Shown here: one piece after another, positions 10,816 to 23,497 of the stretch
Layout: each line of letters begins with the position of its first letter
Position numbering within the stretch: the stretch's first letter is position 1
Assembly (NCBI GenBank): GCA_017311185.1
Contig: JAESUZ010004131.1
Coordinates: 424,771-488,770 of the forward strand
Origin: Proteles cristata cristata
Lineage: Eukaryota; Chordata; Mammalia; Carnivora; Hyaenidae
DNA: 64,000 nt
Direction of reading: 5' to 3'
Translations under genes and position numbers: made by a program
Notes under the pieces: model-generated
Databases searched by the model: none
What the model saw: the letters and a program-made list of their open reading frames with translations, nothing else
Told to the model about the DNA's origin: nothing

Positions 10816-11489
10816 GCACATCTGTCCTCAAATATCTGTTGAATGAATTGACAGATCTAAACATAAATTAATCAATTCTGGGGTAGTTGGGATCCTACTG
10901 CAAAGTTGATGTCACGGCCTTCGATTGCTTTCCCACAATTTAATCTGTAGACTTCTCTACAAATCTCGAAGTTTCTCCACAGGCAGTAGTGGCAGAAAGA
11001 ATGGGGCATGGATGTCATTGTACGTGGAATCTGGCAGCTGTGGCCTAGGGAATTCATCTCTCGTCCCTGACGGTTTTCGAGGAATGCCCTCACAACAAGT
11101 GTCTGAACAAGAGGGAGAAGATCTTCTAGTCTCCAAAGTGCCAAATGCCAGATGAATTCCTACCTAAGTGTGAAGATTGTTCCCTTTCAATCCCTATCTT
11201 TCTTATGGGTCTCAATGTGTACTATTTGTTATATTCTGGATAGCATCACTCTAGTAAACAGTTGCTACCATCACTTACAAATGGTTTCGGTTGAGTATCT
11301 CCATGGAGGCTGTAAACTAGCAGTCTAACCAAGGGAAGGAGGAAGCTGAGAACAGTAACCGTGAATGATAGCAGCCGCCCTGATTTCAGCTGTGACATTC
11401 GGCTCAAGCTTGTTCTCCATGCCCTATTGTGTAAAGAAAGTCTGAGGCATAAAAGTCTCAAATGAGAGTCACAAAACCCCCAATCTTGA
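10816..11489. other. Unique sequence, no feature seen
   Basis: Opposed frames at 10872-11144 (minus) and 10925-11155 (plus) overlap head-on and neither has a recognisable domain. They look like chance frames. Confidence 0.4.
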
Positions 11490-11640
11490 GATTTTTTTTT
11501 TAAGAATGCAGGTTTACAATCTCTGCTCTAGGACTTCTGATTCATTATTGTCTACCGAATCTTCTTGTAATCTACAGTTTAAGTAAACTCACAGGTAATT
11601 CTAATGAAAGTAATTAGTAGGTCGCAGTTTGGGAAACCGG
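11490..11640 (+). mobile_element. Possible MER5-like hAT fragment
   Basis: The words gacttctgattcattattgt, aatctacagtttaagtaaac, cacaggtaattctaatgaaa and gcagtttgggaaacc resemble the right half of MER5-type elements. The match is weak and the left end is not recognisable. Confidence 0.35.
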
Positions 11641-11949
11641 GGGATATAATGTGCCTCTGTGAGTTCAGCATGTGGATTAACCTGCTATTTCCTCCCAAGA
11701 GCCTTTCATAGATGTTAATCTCATTAACCCTCATAAGCAGCCGTAAAGCTTGCCATGCATTCGACTGAAGCCCATAAGAATTTATGGTGGAACATCTGTT
11801 AAGAATTCCAGTTTCATTTATTTTACCATCAGTGAATTTGAGATCTCAGAACTTGGGTGGAGGAAGGTTGGAAACAAATAAAAACAAAATAATTGGGAAA
11901 TATGACATAGCAACCAGAAGCATTGTTGAGGCTAAGCAGTAGCATAGCA

Positions 11950-12090
11950 AATGCTTTTATACCCATTGTTTAGGTGAGCAAACTAAAAGAAAGAGAATTG
12001 CTTTGCCAAGGGTCATGGAGTGAAGAAGCCATAAAAAAAAATGAATAAGCCAACATCCTACGCTCTTCAGACCACACACCTTCAGCTTCT
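11950..12090 (-). mobile_element. MIR-like fragment
   Basis: acccattgtttaggtgagca, aactaaaagaaagagaattg and ctttgccaagggtcatggag follow the reverse complement of MIR at high divergence. Confidence 0.5.
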
Positions 12091-15000
12091 TGCTCTTTGA
12101 ATTTAATACCACATGTATACAAAGATTCATGACTTGCGCTCAAGAAATGATGATCTTGAATTCTTGGATATTTTATTTTTTTAAATATAAGTTGTTTACT
12201 CAGTTCAGTTATTCCAAAAAACGTAGATGTGCTTACATGGATTTAGTCTGTGCCTGATTCGTTTTCATTGTGGATATTCCATAAATCTAATAGCTAAAAT
12301 TATAAAATATTTTATATAGAACATACACATAGGTAACCATAAGTTTGTGATTTAGAAATTGTTAATATCATTAACAAGGTAATTTAATAGTTTTAATAGT
12401 TTGTGAATTAGTCAAAATATCTAAAAACTTGGCATTCAGACCCAACATCCCAAACTGTAATTTCTCAAAGAAATATGTTTCATGATGCTCTGGTTTTAGG
12501 GCCAAAACCCCATTCAAGAAACATCCGTGTAAATAGTAGACCCAGCTCTCATTAGCACTCATGTTTATAACTTTATTTTTTAATGTTGTGTCCAAATGGT
12601 GGGAACCAAACTTGAAAAAAGAAATTCCTTCAATACTCAAGAGTAGCACAACATATTTGTGTGTCGTTGTTGGAGAAAGTTATGTTTATAGTAAAGAAGA
12701 GGAATCTAAATTAGGAACACACTGAGTTTTCCTTTATTTCCATTTTTCTCCTTGTATGACACATGACAGAAGAAACATGTTTTTAATTTTAGAACTCCTC
12801 TTTGTTGAAATAAGTTGCGACAACATCACTTTTAGAGCCGACTCAGTTCCATGTTAGTTTTCAGGAATGGAACTTCTATTTATTTTGATATTGACACTGC
12901 CAGGAATGTTTTTAAAATTCACTTAAAGAAGAGATCCTGGCTTTGCATGACTTTGCGAAGAAAAATAAGAAAGATCCACTATAAATCAAAGATTGATTTT
13001 GATGCCTACTATAAATAGAGACAGAATAATTTATTTGGAAATTTTGTATAAATATTTTAAATATAAATCTGTTGATTGTTTATTAGATGAGTACTGAGAC
13101 TGAACAAGGAAACCATGTAGCACTATACTCAGAAATATACATCAGAAACAGAACTAAGAAACCTTACCAAGTATTCAGTAATTACACAAGTAGTCTCATG
13201 TATTCTCTTCTGATATATTGATTATGTAGTTGTTTTAAAAATAAAATACTGCAAACAAATGGAAAAAGAACTAGCAAAGCTTAATAAAACTCAATTAACT
13301 GAACTCAATTTAGTTCCAGTTGGGACACCTGAAATTTTAAGAAAAAAATTGTTATAATTTCTGATATTTTATCACACCCAAATACTTAGTTGTTTTTACT
13401 CCAAGGAGTTCAGTTTAGAATTTTTGAAAGCCATCTGAATATTTTAATTAGAGTTGTATTCTTTAACTTTCACCCATCCCGGTTTCCACGACGATGCTAA
13501 CTAGGTCAACCAGGGAGGCTTGGCAGCCTTTGGGACTGTGGACTTGTGTGGTTTCACGGTTTCTTAAAAAAAAAAAAAAAGAATCGTAACCAAACCAAAC
13601 CAAAGCTATTATTCTCCAGAGTTTGTGGCTCGCCTGACATCTGAACAGAAAATATGGAAGGGTGATGTTAGTAATGTGACCAACTGTCACAAAGGCTGCA
13701 TTACACTCCCTAGATGAAAGCAGGAAGTTCAGTCAAGAAAGGGAAGGCAGGTCCATTGACAAGATTGGAAAAACACTACGTTTGGGAGGAGGGGTGGAGG
13801 AGCTATACTAACGTCCAGTTCTGTTGCTAGCCCCAGTAAGTCATAGTGAGTCATCTATGAATACAGATTTCGAGTTCAGCTTTCATGCTTGCCTTGATGG
13901 ATTAGCTGGTGTACATCATTGAGCTCATAGGTTTTCTCCTTTCTTTATTGTCTGTTTTCTCTAGAGAATTCATTTCTATAAGGTGTGTGGTTGTTTGCTA
14001 TAAGGACTTGGAATAAATGTTTTTAAAAGTTACTTCCATGGGACACATAGCAATTTGATTATTTTTTTCTTCTTACTTTGGGAAAATAGCCTTTCTTTCT
14101 TGGGTTTACCATTGATAATGCTCTGCGATTTTACAGAAGTGATTTTTGTTATTTGCTCTTTTTTCCCAGTATAGCACATACCACCCAAACTCTAATGTTG
14201 TTATTCATTCTACTTCTGTATAATCTTATTGTTTTTAATTAACAATCTTACTGTGATGGCAGCTGGAATGAACAACATGTTAATAATATAAATGCAACAA
14301 CACACTGAATGGAATTACCCTTTAGGAAATTTCCAATGAAAGTTATTGAAAACTAAGTTTCAGTTAAGTAAGTCTTAGGTTCATATTCTCTTCCACTGTG
14401 TAATCCCAGATTTGTTTCCACTAGAGTATGATCTGTGGCCTTATTTTTCGTGAAAAAATTAGAATAACTCTTAACCACATTTACCACAAAGAGCCTTCCA
14501 AAACTGTCCACCTCTTTGCCCTTGCCTTCCACATTCTCACGACCCCCACCTTCCCACCAGTAGTTACAGTGTTCTACTTCACTGACTTCTGAGCTGGCTG
14601 TCTGGAGCCACTTTACTAGTTCTATCTGCAAATAATCTGGTATTTCTTTTTTTGTTCTGTAAGTAGACATTTTCCCTTATTTTTATCTATTGACACTTTC
14701 TGTCTTATCTCAGAGGAAAAGCACCCCTTCCTGTTCCAAGGGCTTACTTTTGTGTAAGCTCTTGCTTGCATGAAATAAATGCACAGGTGAGGACTATCAA
14801 AAAAGCATGAGGACTATGTTAGAGGTTATTGTTTCATCATTAGGCTATACAAAGCTACGTCCTTTTCTGAGAAATTACTCCTTAGATGTTACCTTTTTGC
14901 ATGACCAGTTCCCTTTATTGTCTTTTTAGGATTGAATCCTGTCCAATAACAATAACAAAAAATGTAAACATTCCTCCTACATGACATAATTGGCCCTTAA

Positions 15001-15159
15001 TTCATTCCTGGATCTCTGTCAAAGTTCAGTCTCATCTCTGAGATTGTTAGTTCTGGATTTACTATCCCAGTCTGGCAAGAAGCAAAGCTGGTTTCTCCAG
15101 AGCTGTTAGACTGCACAGCCACTTTAGGAAGTATTAGACCACAGTCCTCAACAGAAGGC
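12091..15159. other. Long unique stretch, no feature seen
   Basis: About 3 kb without a recognisable mobile element apart from an A15 run at 13566-13580. Frames on the minus strand at 12371-12649 and 14353-14670 have no domain. Whether parts are conserved cannot be judged from one sequence. Confidence 0.4.
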
Positions 15160-15245
15160 CTGATGAGGCCTGGCATTAAATCCAGGCTTCAGCACTTAAT
15201 GACTGTGTGACCTTGGAATTTCAGTCTCTGACCTTGGGCATCGTA
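15160..15245 (+). mobile_element. MIR core fragment
   Basis: ttaaatccaggcttcagcac, ttaatgactgtgtgaccttg and a trailing tctgaccttgggca are the MIR core region in sense. Confidence 0.65.
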
Positions 15246-15757
15246 GTAGAAAGCCAGGGCTGGGACAAACACAAGACAAGAACACCTCTGGTACAACATT
15301 TAAGAGGGTGCCAAAAACCTGAGTAATCAAGATAAATAATATTTTAATGCAATATTTTAAAGAATCAAAATTAGCGCAGAAGAATCCAGGATGAACAAAA
15401 TGTCAAAGTTTTAAATATAAATGGTGTCAGCAATGATACTGTGTGGAGTTATGTATACTAAGCTCAAACCAAAGGGGAGAAAAATCCAAATAATATTGAT
15501 CTTATCTTTATTAAAGCTTTGATATTTTGATTCATCATGGATTTTTTTATACGGACTTGGTGTTTGGTTTGGGTTTAGGGTTTCTTTTTAGTATCTTTTA
15601 AAAATGTTGTTTATCTCAATTACTGAGGCTTTTGCTCCCTCTTCAATTTTGACTTGAGGGAAGCAGCTTACTTGCCTCACCCTAGTCCTAGCTCTGCATG
15701 CCCACACTTTAGCACTGTTTTGATAGCTTCACTTCCAAAGGCTGGTGACTAACTTTA

Positions 15758-15976
15758 TTTTTTTTTTAATTTTTTAATGTTTTATTTATTTCTAGGAGAG
15801 AGAGACAGCGTGAGCAGGGGAGGGTCAGAGAGAGAGGGAGTCACAGACTGAAACAGGCTCCAGGCTCTGAGCTGGCAGTCAGCACAGAGCCCGACGCGGG
15901 GCTCGAACCCACGAACCGCGAGATCATGACCTAAGCAAAAGTCGGACGCTTAACCGACTGAGCCACCCAGGCGCCC
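15758..15976 (-). mobile_element. Young full-length felid SINE, exact 16-bp duplication
   Basis: Minus-strand copy from poly(T) and tgttttatttatttctagga through gagctggcagtcagcacaga to an intact head ending gccacccaggcgcccc. It keeps many CpG sites (gacgcggggctcgaaccc), a sign of recent insertion. ctggtgactaacttta flanks it exactly at 15742-15757 and 15977-15992. It belongs to the GACTGCCAG subtype. Confidence 0.97.
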
Positions 15977-15992
15977 CTGGTGACTAACTTTA

Positions 15993-18357
15993 ATACAAAA
16001 TTAAAGACTCTATGATTCAAAGGAAAGATACATCATTTTATTTTACCATTAAGGCAAGTTGAGAATTAGTCAGCTGTGTTATCACAACAAAACTCCTTTT
16101 TTCAGATCATCTCCCTCCTCGTACCTCGGTGTGTGTGCCAGCCTAGACACTTTGGTAAGAGAAATGCTTAATTTAATGATTACCCACCCAGTCACCTTAT
16201 TTGGCTGCTTGCCTGAAATATTTAGGGTTTTTAGTCAACATTAATGAATTGATGAGATCCCATACAACCAATCCACCAAGAAAAACAGGGTCTTGTCAAT
16301 ACGAAACAAGAGTTATGGGAGATTACCTCACAACTGTAAGAAAATTGACTTTTAACTCTCTATAATCATTAGTCAAAGGTAAAGTCCACCAGGAGATAAA
16401 ATAAACTAGATGTTATCAGTGTCTCTCCTTTGTTGACATGGGGACATAGTTTGTCAGCTGCTGGAGAAGACTTAATTCTTTAAGGTGGTGTGTCTGATTA
16501 TATAGAATGCAGAAAAATAAGGTTTAGAAAAGTCATTCTATGTCTTATGTGTCAAGTAGTGCCAACTACTTTCGTTATTGTTCCAGTGCTACTGATTGAC
16601 TCTATTACTTTATAGACAGTTAAAGTGATGGGAACACACCAGAGCGATAGACTCAATTGCCTCATCAGCTATTGCCAGAAATTCTTCTATAAACTATGTT
16701 CAGTGTAAAAGATCTGTCTGAATAAACCAGAACACAAACATCTTTTTAAAATAGAAAATAAAAATCTCCTAATAAATCTGTTGGAATATTCCAGCTATAA
16801 TTAAAACTAGAGAAAACAAGAGAAAGGAAAGAATAAGCTTATTTATCATTACTTCAGCATCAATTACATCTTGGATCAAAAGGTGCCAAAATTCTCATGG
16901 GGCCCTGTGGGTGTAATTAGACTCCCTTCTGGAATCAGCCAATTCTGAGTGGTGATGCTGACGTAGATGCCTGATTCTGGCAGTCAGAATGTCTCAGGAA
17001 CTTGAGAATTGATGCTGAACCCAGCACTTGCATTTGGCTTCATTATTTCCTCAGTGCTCAAACACAATCAATAATTCAAATTCTTCAATTAGAAAACTGA
17101 AAACTAATTGGTAGTGGAACTTGAGGACATAGGTAGCACCCCTAAAAAGTTCACTGCAGGGCAGAGACTACCATAAATGCCAGATATGAAACTGGCCTGA
17201 ATCCTTCTCTAAAGATACATCCTAATCAGGTATGTAACCCTGGGAGGGATCTTGGAAATCAGTTAATTCAAACAGCTCTCATTCGATAGGTGATGAAACT
17301 TCTTCAAGGCTACCCACCTTTTAGAACAGAACACCGATCTATGGAATTCCTTATCCAATGTTCCCTCTACCACAAGTTGATTCTGCTTGCTCATAAGGAA
17401 TGCCACTTTTTAAGCTGAACACAATTAGAATATTATGGAATAGAATCAGAATTTTTTTCACACGAAGTAGAAAAATACATTCACATGAAATTCCAATTAA
17501 AAAAACCTGGATGTGTCTTTTATAGGCACACTGATTCTTCTTTATTTTTTTAGGTGTACTGGTTCTATATTAAAATCAATGATAACGTATTAAGAGTGTT
17601 CCAAATGTCGGAATATTATATGAATGTAATTGGTAATCTGTAGGTGTTTAACCTAGATAGGCCAGGTGTCTCCTATGTTAAGCACTGTTTCCTGCTTAAA
17701 TCATAAGATTCATTACTTGCATGTGCATAGGGTATGGATCACTTAGCTCAAAATAATAATGATTAAGGAATTTTACATAGTATTGTATGCAGATGATCAC
17801 ATCCATGTACATTTTACTAATGTACTCACTCAAAAACAATGTGGCACGTGACCTACAAATACATGGTTACTTAGGTTACCTGGCACTGTCTTTTTTGTAA
17901 TGACTTTATTGGTGGTGATAAATGAAGAAGTGAAACTATAACACAAAATTGTCAGTACTGCATTAACTTCTCCAGGAAGACACTTTGAAGATCCCTGGTA
18001 TAGAATGCAATTCCCTCAGTAGAGTATTGCTGTCTGAACAATCAGTGTCTCAGGCCTTCTATTAAAATGAGCCATATTTATCCTTTGCTAGGGTTTCCTC
18101 AACTTTCTGAAACTTATTCACAAAACTTTCATATCCTAATTAATTTCGCTTTAAAAAGAGAGTATCAGGGACCTCAAACACCAAGTCCTGTGCAAGTATT
18201 TCAATGAAAATCAAATGTGCATCTCCATCTGTACATCTATCTGCAACTCGAAGCATCTGAAGAACACAAGATTTCCAACCAAATTGTAAGAACATAATCA
18301 GAAGTCAACATGACCACCAAGAAGCTAGTGGGAGGCAAACAGCAGCCAATACAGAAT
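15993..18357. other. Unique stretch, at most one faint ancient repeat
   Basis: No gene is recognised. Near 17240-17330 the words gggatcttggaaatcagtta and gataggtgatgaaact recall a common ancient mammalian repeat, too weakly for a call. Confidence 0.4.
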
Positions 18358-18370
18358 TGACACACATTTT

Positions 18371-19551
18371 ATTTATTTGTTTGTTTTTGTTTTTTACAGT
18401 TTATTGTCAAGTTGGTTTCCATATAACACCGAGTGCTCATCTCCGCAAATGCCCTCCTCCATGCCCATCCCTCCTCCCCCCCACATCCATCAGTCCTCAG
18501 TTTTTGTCAGCATTCAAGAGTCTCTCATGGTTTGCCACTCTCCCTTTCCTCCACCATTTACCCCCTTCTTCTCCCCCTTGTTCCCCCGTTAAGCTCCTCC
18601 TAATCCTCCTATACGAGCAAACATATGATATTTGTCCTTCTCTGCCTGACTTATTTCACTCAGCATAACGCCCTCAAGGTCCATCCATGTTGCTACACAG
18701 GCCAGATTTCATTGTTTCTCATTGCCGGGTAGTATTCCATCGTATAGATAAGCCACATCTTCTTGATCCATTCATCTGTTGATGGCACTTCGGCTCTTTC
18801 CAGGTTTTAGCTATTGTGGAGAGTGCTGCTATGAACATTGGGGTACATGTGCTCCCATGCATCAACATTTCTGTATCCCTTGGGTAAATTCCTAGCAGTG
18901 CTATTGCTGGGTCATAGGGGAGTTCTATTGTTAGTTTCCTTAGGAACCTCCACACTGTTTTCCAGAGGGCTGTACCAGTTTACATTCCCACCAACAGTGT
19001 AGGAGGGTGCCCGTTTCTCCACATCCTCGCCAGCATCTAGAGTTCTCTGATTTGATCATTTTAGCCACTCTGACTGGCGTGAGGTGGTATCTCAGTGTCG
19101 TTTTGATTTGTATTTCCCTGATGAGGAGGGATGCTGAGCATCGTTTCATGTGTCTGTTGGCCATCTGGATGTCCTCTTTGGAGAAGTGTCTGTTCATATC
19201 TTCTGCCCATTTCTTCACTGGGTTGTTTGTTTTACGGGCGTGTAGTTTGGTGAGTTCCTTATAGATTCTGGATATTAACCCTTTATCTGATATGTCATTT
19301 GCAACTATCTTCCCATTCCGTTGGTTGCCTATTAATTTTCTGGGTTGTTTCCTTTGCTGTGCAGAAGCTTTTAATCTTGATGAGGTCGCAACAGTTTATT
19401 TTTGCTCTTGATTCCCTTGCTTTTGGGGATGTGTCAAGTAAGAAGTTGCTGCAGTGGAGGTCAAGGAGGTTGTTTCCTGCTTTCTCCTCTAGGGTGTTGA
19501 TAGTTTCCTGTCTCACGTTCAGGTCCTTTATCCATTTTGAGTTTATTTTTG
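18371..19551 (-). mobile_element. Young 5'-truncated felid L1 with 13-bp target duplication
   Basis: Minus-strand L1 covering the C-terminal part of ORF2 and a short 3' untranslated region. The minus-strand frame 18719-18955 reads LTIELPYDPAIALLGIYPRD, typical of the L1 ORF2p C-terminus, and 18940-19218 continues it ([20 protein letters not shown]). Frameshifts and the 5' truncation make it inactive. tgacacacatttt flanks it exactly at 18358-18370 and 19552-19564. A second copy of the same 3' region lies at 56375-57007. Confidence 0.95.
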
Positions 19552-20109
19552 TGACACACATTTTCAATCGCATTCTTATAAAAGCTTTGGTGAGGTATAA
19601 TTGTTATACGGTAAACTATGTGTAGTTAAAATGTATAATTTTGACATATATCACCACAATCAAGACAGTGAGTTACCCATCACTCTCAGAAGCTTCCTCT
19701 GGCCCTTGGGAATCCCTCTACCACTCAGTGCATTTTCTAGAGTATTGTATAAATGGAAACATTAAGTATGTCTGATTTTAACTCAGATGGTTATTTTGAT
19801 ATTCACCCATATCGTTATATGTATCCTTTCGTTCAGTGTAAACAATGTATCCTTATGTTCAGTCGTTTCTGGGTTTTTTTTCCCTGACTAGGTAGTATTC
19901 CACTGTGTGGCTCTACCGCAATTTGTTGTCTGTTTACTTTGTTGTGCATTTGGGTAGTTACAAATAGAGCTACTACAAACATGTTTGTGCAAGTCTAGAT
20001 ATAAGAATACTTTCTTTTCACTTGGTTAAAGCCTAGAAATGGAGTGACTGGATCAAATGGTAGGTACATGTTTAGCTTTTTAATTTTAACTGCCAAGCTG
20101 GTTTTAAAA

Positions 20110-20321
20110 TTTTTTCTAATGTTTTATTTATTTCTGAGAGAGAGACAGGCAGCGTGAACAGGGGAGGGTCAGAGAGAGAGGGAGACACAGAATCTGAAAC
20201 AGGCTACAGGCTCTGAGCTGGCAGTCAGCACAGAGCCCAACGGGGGGCTCATACCCACAAACCATGCGATCACGACCTGAGCCGAAGTCGGACACTTAAT
20301 GACTGAGCCACCCAGGCGCCC
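20110..20321 (-). mobile_element. Felid SINE inside the old L1
   Basis: Minus-strand copy of the GACTGCCAG subtype: gagctggcagtcagcacaga, ending gccacccaggcgcccc. The L1 sequence ccaagctggttttaaaa (20093-20109) and ccaaactggtttttaaa (20322-20338) flank it as a target duplication, and the interrupted L1 text resumes correctly on the far side. Confidence 0.95.
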
Positions 20322-21114
20322 CCAAACTGGTTTTTAAAGTGGATGTACCATTTTGCATTTCCACCAACAGTGAAATAGTTCCAGTTGCTGACACTTGATA
20401 TGGTCACCCTTTTTAGCATTTCAATAGGTATGCAGCAGTATTATTATGACCTTAATTTACATTTCCCTAAGGACTGATGATGTTGAGTATCTTTTCATGT
20501 GATTATTTGCCATCTGTGTATCTTCTTTAATGAAGTGGTGACTCAGCTCTTTTGCCCATGTATCAGGTCATTTTCTTATTAATGAATTTTGAGATTTTCG
20601 GATATACTGAGTCTGGATACAAGTCCCTTATCTGATATCTGTTCTACAGATATTGTTTCCAAGTCCGTGGCTTATCTTTTCATTTTTTAAATACTATCTT
20701 TCACAGTTTATTTTGAAGAGCAGACATTTAACATTTTTATGATAAAATCCAATTTATCAGGCTTTTTACATACATTTTACCTTGGATGTCATCTAAGAAA
20801 TCTTTGCCTGGTGTACAATCACAAAGATTTCCTCTGTTTTCTTAAAGGAGTTTTTATTTTAAGCTTTACATTTATATTTATTACAAGCAAATTTTTGCAC
20901 ACAGTGCAAAGTATGGATCAAAGTTCAATTTTTCAAATATGGATATTTAGTTTTTCCCGCACCTTTTGCTGAATAGTTCGTCCTTTCTCTACTGAATTGC
21001 CTTTACGTGCTTGTCAAAAATCATGTGTGAGTTTTATACATGTGTGGATCTATTTCTGGACAATTCATTCTTTTTCTTTGTTTAATTTGTCTATCTTGAA
21101 GCTATACCACACTA

Positions 21115-21330
21115 TTTTTTTTAAGTTTATTTACCTATTTTGACAGAGAGAGGGTGAGGGAAGGAAGAGCAGAAACAGAGAGAGACAGAGAGACAGAGAG
21201 AGAATCCCAAGCAAGCTCCATGCTGTCAGCACAGAGCCCAGTGCGGGCTTGATCTCACAAACTGTGAGATCATGAGCCAAGTCAAAATCAAGAGTGGGAT
21301 GCTTACCTGAATGAGTCACCCAGGCACCCC
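21115..21330 (-). mobile_element. Felid SINE inside the old L1
   Basis: Minus-strand copy of the older subtype: agagagaatcccaagcaagc, then catgctgtcagcacagagcc, ending gagtcacccaggcacccc. Short flanks taccacactat and tacactatc suggest a degraded target duplication. The L1 continues on both sides. Confidence 0.92.
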
Positions 21331-23159
21331 TACACTATCTTGATTACAATAAAGTCCTAAAAGATTTTAATATCAGAAAGTGTTCACCTACCAACATTGT
21401 TCTTTTTCAAAATTGTTTTGGCTATTTTTTTTTTTTTCATTTTCATTTGAACTTTAGACTCAGCTAAGTATCTACAAAAAATAGCCTGTTTGGGTTTTTA
21501 TTGAAATTGAATTGAATCAGCATATCCACTTAAGGATAGTTGTCATTTTAACAATATTGAGTATTTCAACCCCTAAACAAGAGGTCTCTCCATTTACTTA
21601 AGTCTTCTTTAATTTATGTCAGCAATGTTCTATAGTGTATAGTGTACATATTTATGTACCTTTTGTTAGTTTTATTCCTAACTATCTCATATTTTTGTTA
21701 TTGTTTTGATATCACCTTCTAATTTCAATTTACAAATGTTTGTTTCTACTATATAAAGGTAAAATTGATTTTATATATTCATCTTGTATTCTGTAATCTT
21801 TCTAACCTCATGTGTCAGTTCTAAGTGCCTTTTAATAGATTCTGTCAGATTTTCTGCATAGACAATTATGTCATTTGAGAATAAAGAGAATAAAGACAAT
21901 ACTACTTCTTCTTTTCCATCTGGAACCTTCTCTAGCTTTCTTTTGATTAGTGTTAGCATGGTAGACCATTTTGCATCCATTTACTTTTAATCTGTTTTTA
22001 AAGTTTATTTTAATCTAACTTCATATTTAAAGTATCTTTATTATAGATAGCATACAGCTGCTTTTTCATCCAATCTGACAATATTGTCCTATTAATGGAT
22101 TGTTTAAACCATCTACACTTAATGCAATTATCGATATGGTTAGGTTTAAGTCCATCATCTAACTATTTTATATCTATTCTGCTCTACTTCTTTTTCTGCC
22201 TTCTTTTGGAATAAGAAATTTTTATGAATACATTTTACATAACTGCTTTGTTGGATTGTAGCTATAATTCTTTGTCGTTATTTTAGTGTTTGCTTTAACA
22301 CTTCTAGTATACATTTTTAACTTATTACAATCTATCTTCAAGTGACAGTATACAACTTCATGTATGGAATAAGAGCTTTAAAATAGTGTACATTTATGCC
22401 TCTGGCCTTTATACTATTATTGTTACATATTGTGTGTATACATATGTGATAAACACTATAATACATTATTTTTGTTTAAACCATGACTTATCTCTTCAGG
22501 TTATTCAAATAATAAGAAAAAAAGTCTCAAATATTTACTCGTTTAGTTACCATTTCTGGTGCTCTACACTTTTGTCTAGAGGCATAGTTCCATCTACTCT
22601 CATTTTCCTTTCACTTGGAGAATTTCCTTTAACATTTCTTAACAGTGTAGATTGGCTGGTGATGAATTCTTTCGGCTATACATTTGTATATCTTAAAATG
22701 TCTTTATTTTGCTTTATTCCTGAAAGATTATTTTGCTGGGTATAGAAGTTGAGGCTGGCCTTTTTTTTCCTTTTAATAGTTTAAAGATGTTCCACCGTCT
22801 TCTCACTTGCCCTCTTTCAGAAGGGAGATCTGCTCCTATCCTTTCCTTTGTTTCTTTGTATACAGGTCTCTTATCTTGCTGCTTTCATATTTTTTTTATT
22901 TCCTCACTGCTTTTGAACAACTCAATTATGATGATCTTTGATGCGATTTTCTCATATTTCTCTGCTTGATGTTCACTGAAATTCTCAAGTCTGTTGGTTT
23001 ATAGTTTCACCAAATTTGGGAAATGTAGGCCATTATGTTTTTTTCCAATATTTTTTCTGCTCTGGCCCCTCCTTTGGGGATTTCAACTGTAGATATATTA
23101 GACCAGATGAAGTTATTCCTCAGTTCCCTGATGCTCTATTCATTTTTAAGTTCTTTTTA

Positions 23160-23497
23160 CAGGTGACTCTTGGACAACACAAGTTTGAATGGCACAGGTC
23201 CACTTACATATGGATTTTTTTTTAATAAACACAGTATACTACTGTAAATGTATTTTCTCTTCTTAATTAGCCTTAACAGCATTTTCTTTTCTCTAGATAT
23301 GTTGTAAGAATATAGTATATGATACATATAACATACAAAAATATGTTTTGATCAACTGCTTCTGTTATTGGTAAAGCTTCTTTCTGGTTTACAGTAGGTT
23401 ACTAGTAAAGTTTTTGAGGATCCAGAAGTTATGTGTGGATTTTTGACTATACAAGGAGTCAGAACCTCTAATCCCTGTGTTGTTCAAGTGTCGATTG
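23160..23497 (+). mobile_element. Tigger2-like DNA transposon (TcMar) inside the old L1
   Basis: The left end caggtgactcttggacaaca and the right end gttgttcaagtgtcgattg are inverted repeats of each other with a few changes. TA dinucleotides lie directly outside both ends (23158-23159 and 23498-23499), the target-site signature of mariner/Tigger elements. The interior (tgtaagaatatagtatatga, ggatccagaagttatgtgtg) fits an internally deleted Tigger2-type copy with no transposase. The host L1 text is continuous across the insertion. Confidence 0.9.

Noticed and set aside
18719..19218. Minus-strand frames with L1 ORF2p similarity as an active protein
   Set aside because: The L1 is 5'-truncated and the frames are split by frameshifts, so it cannot encode ORF2p.
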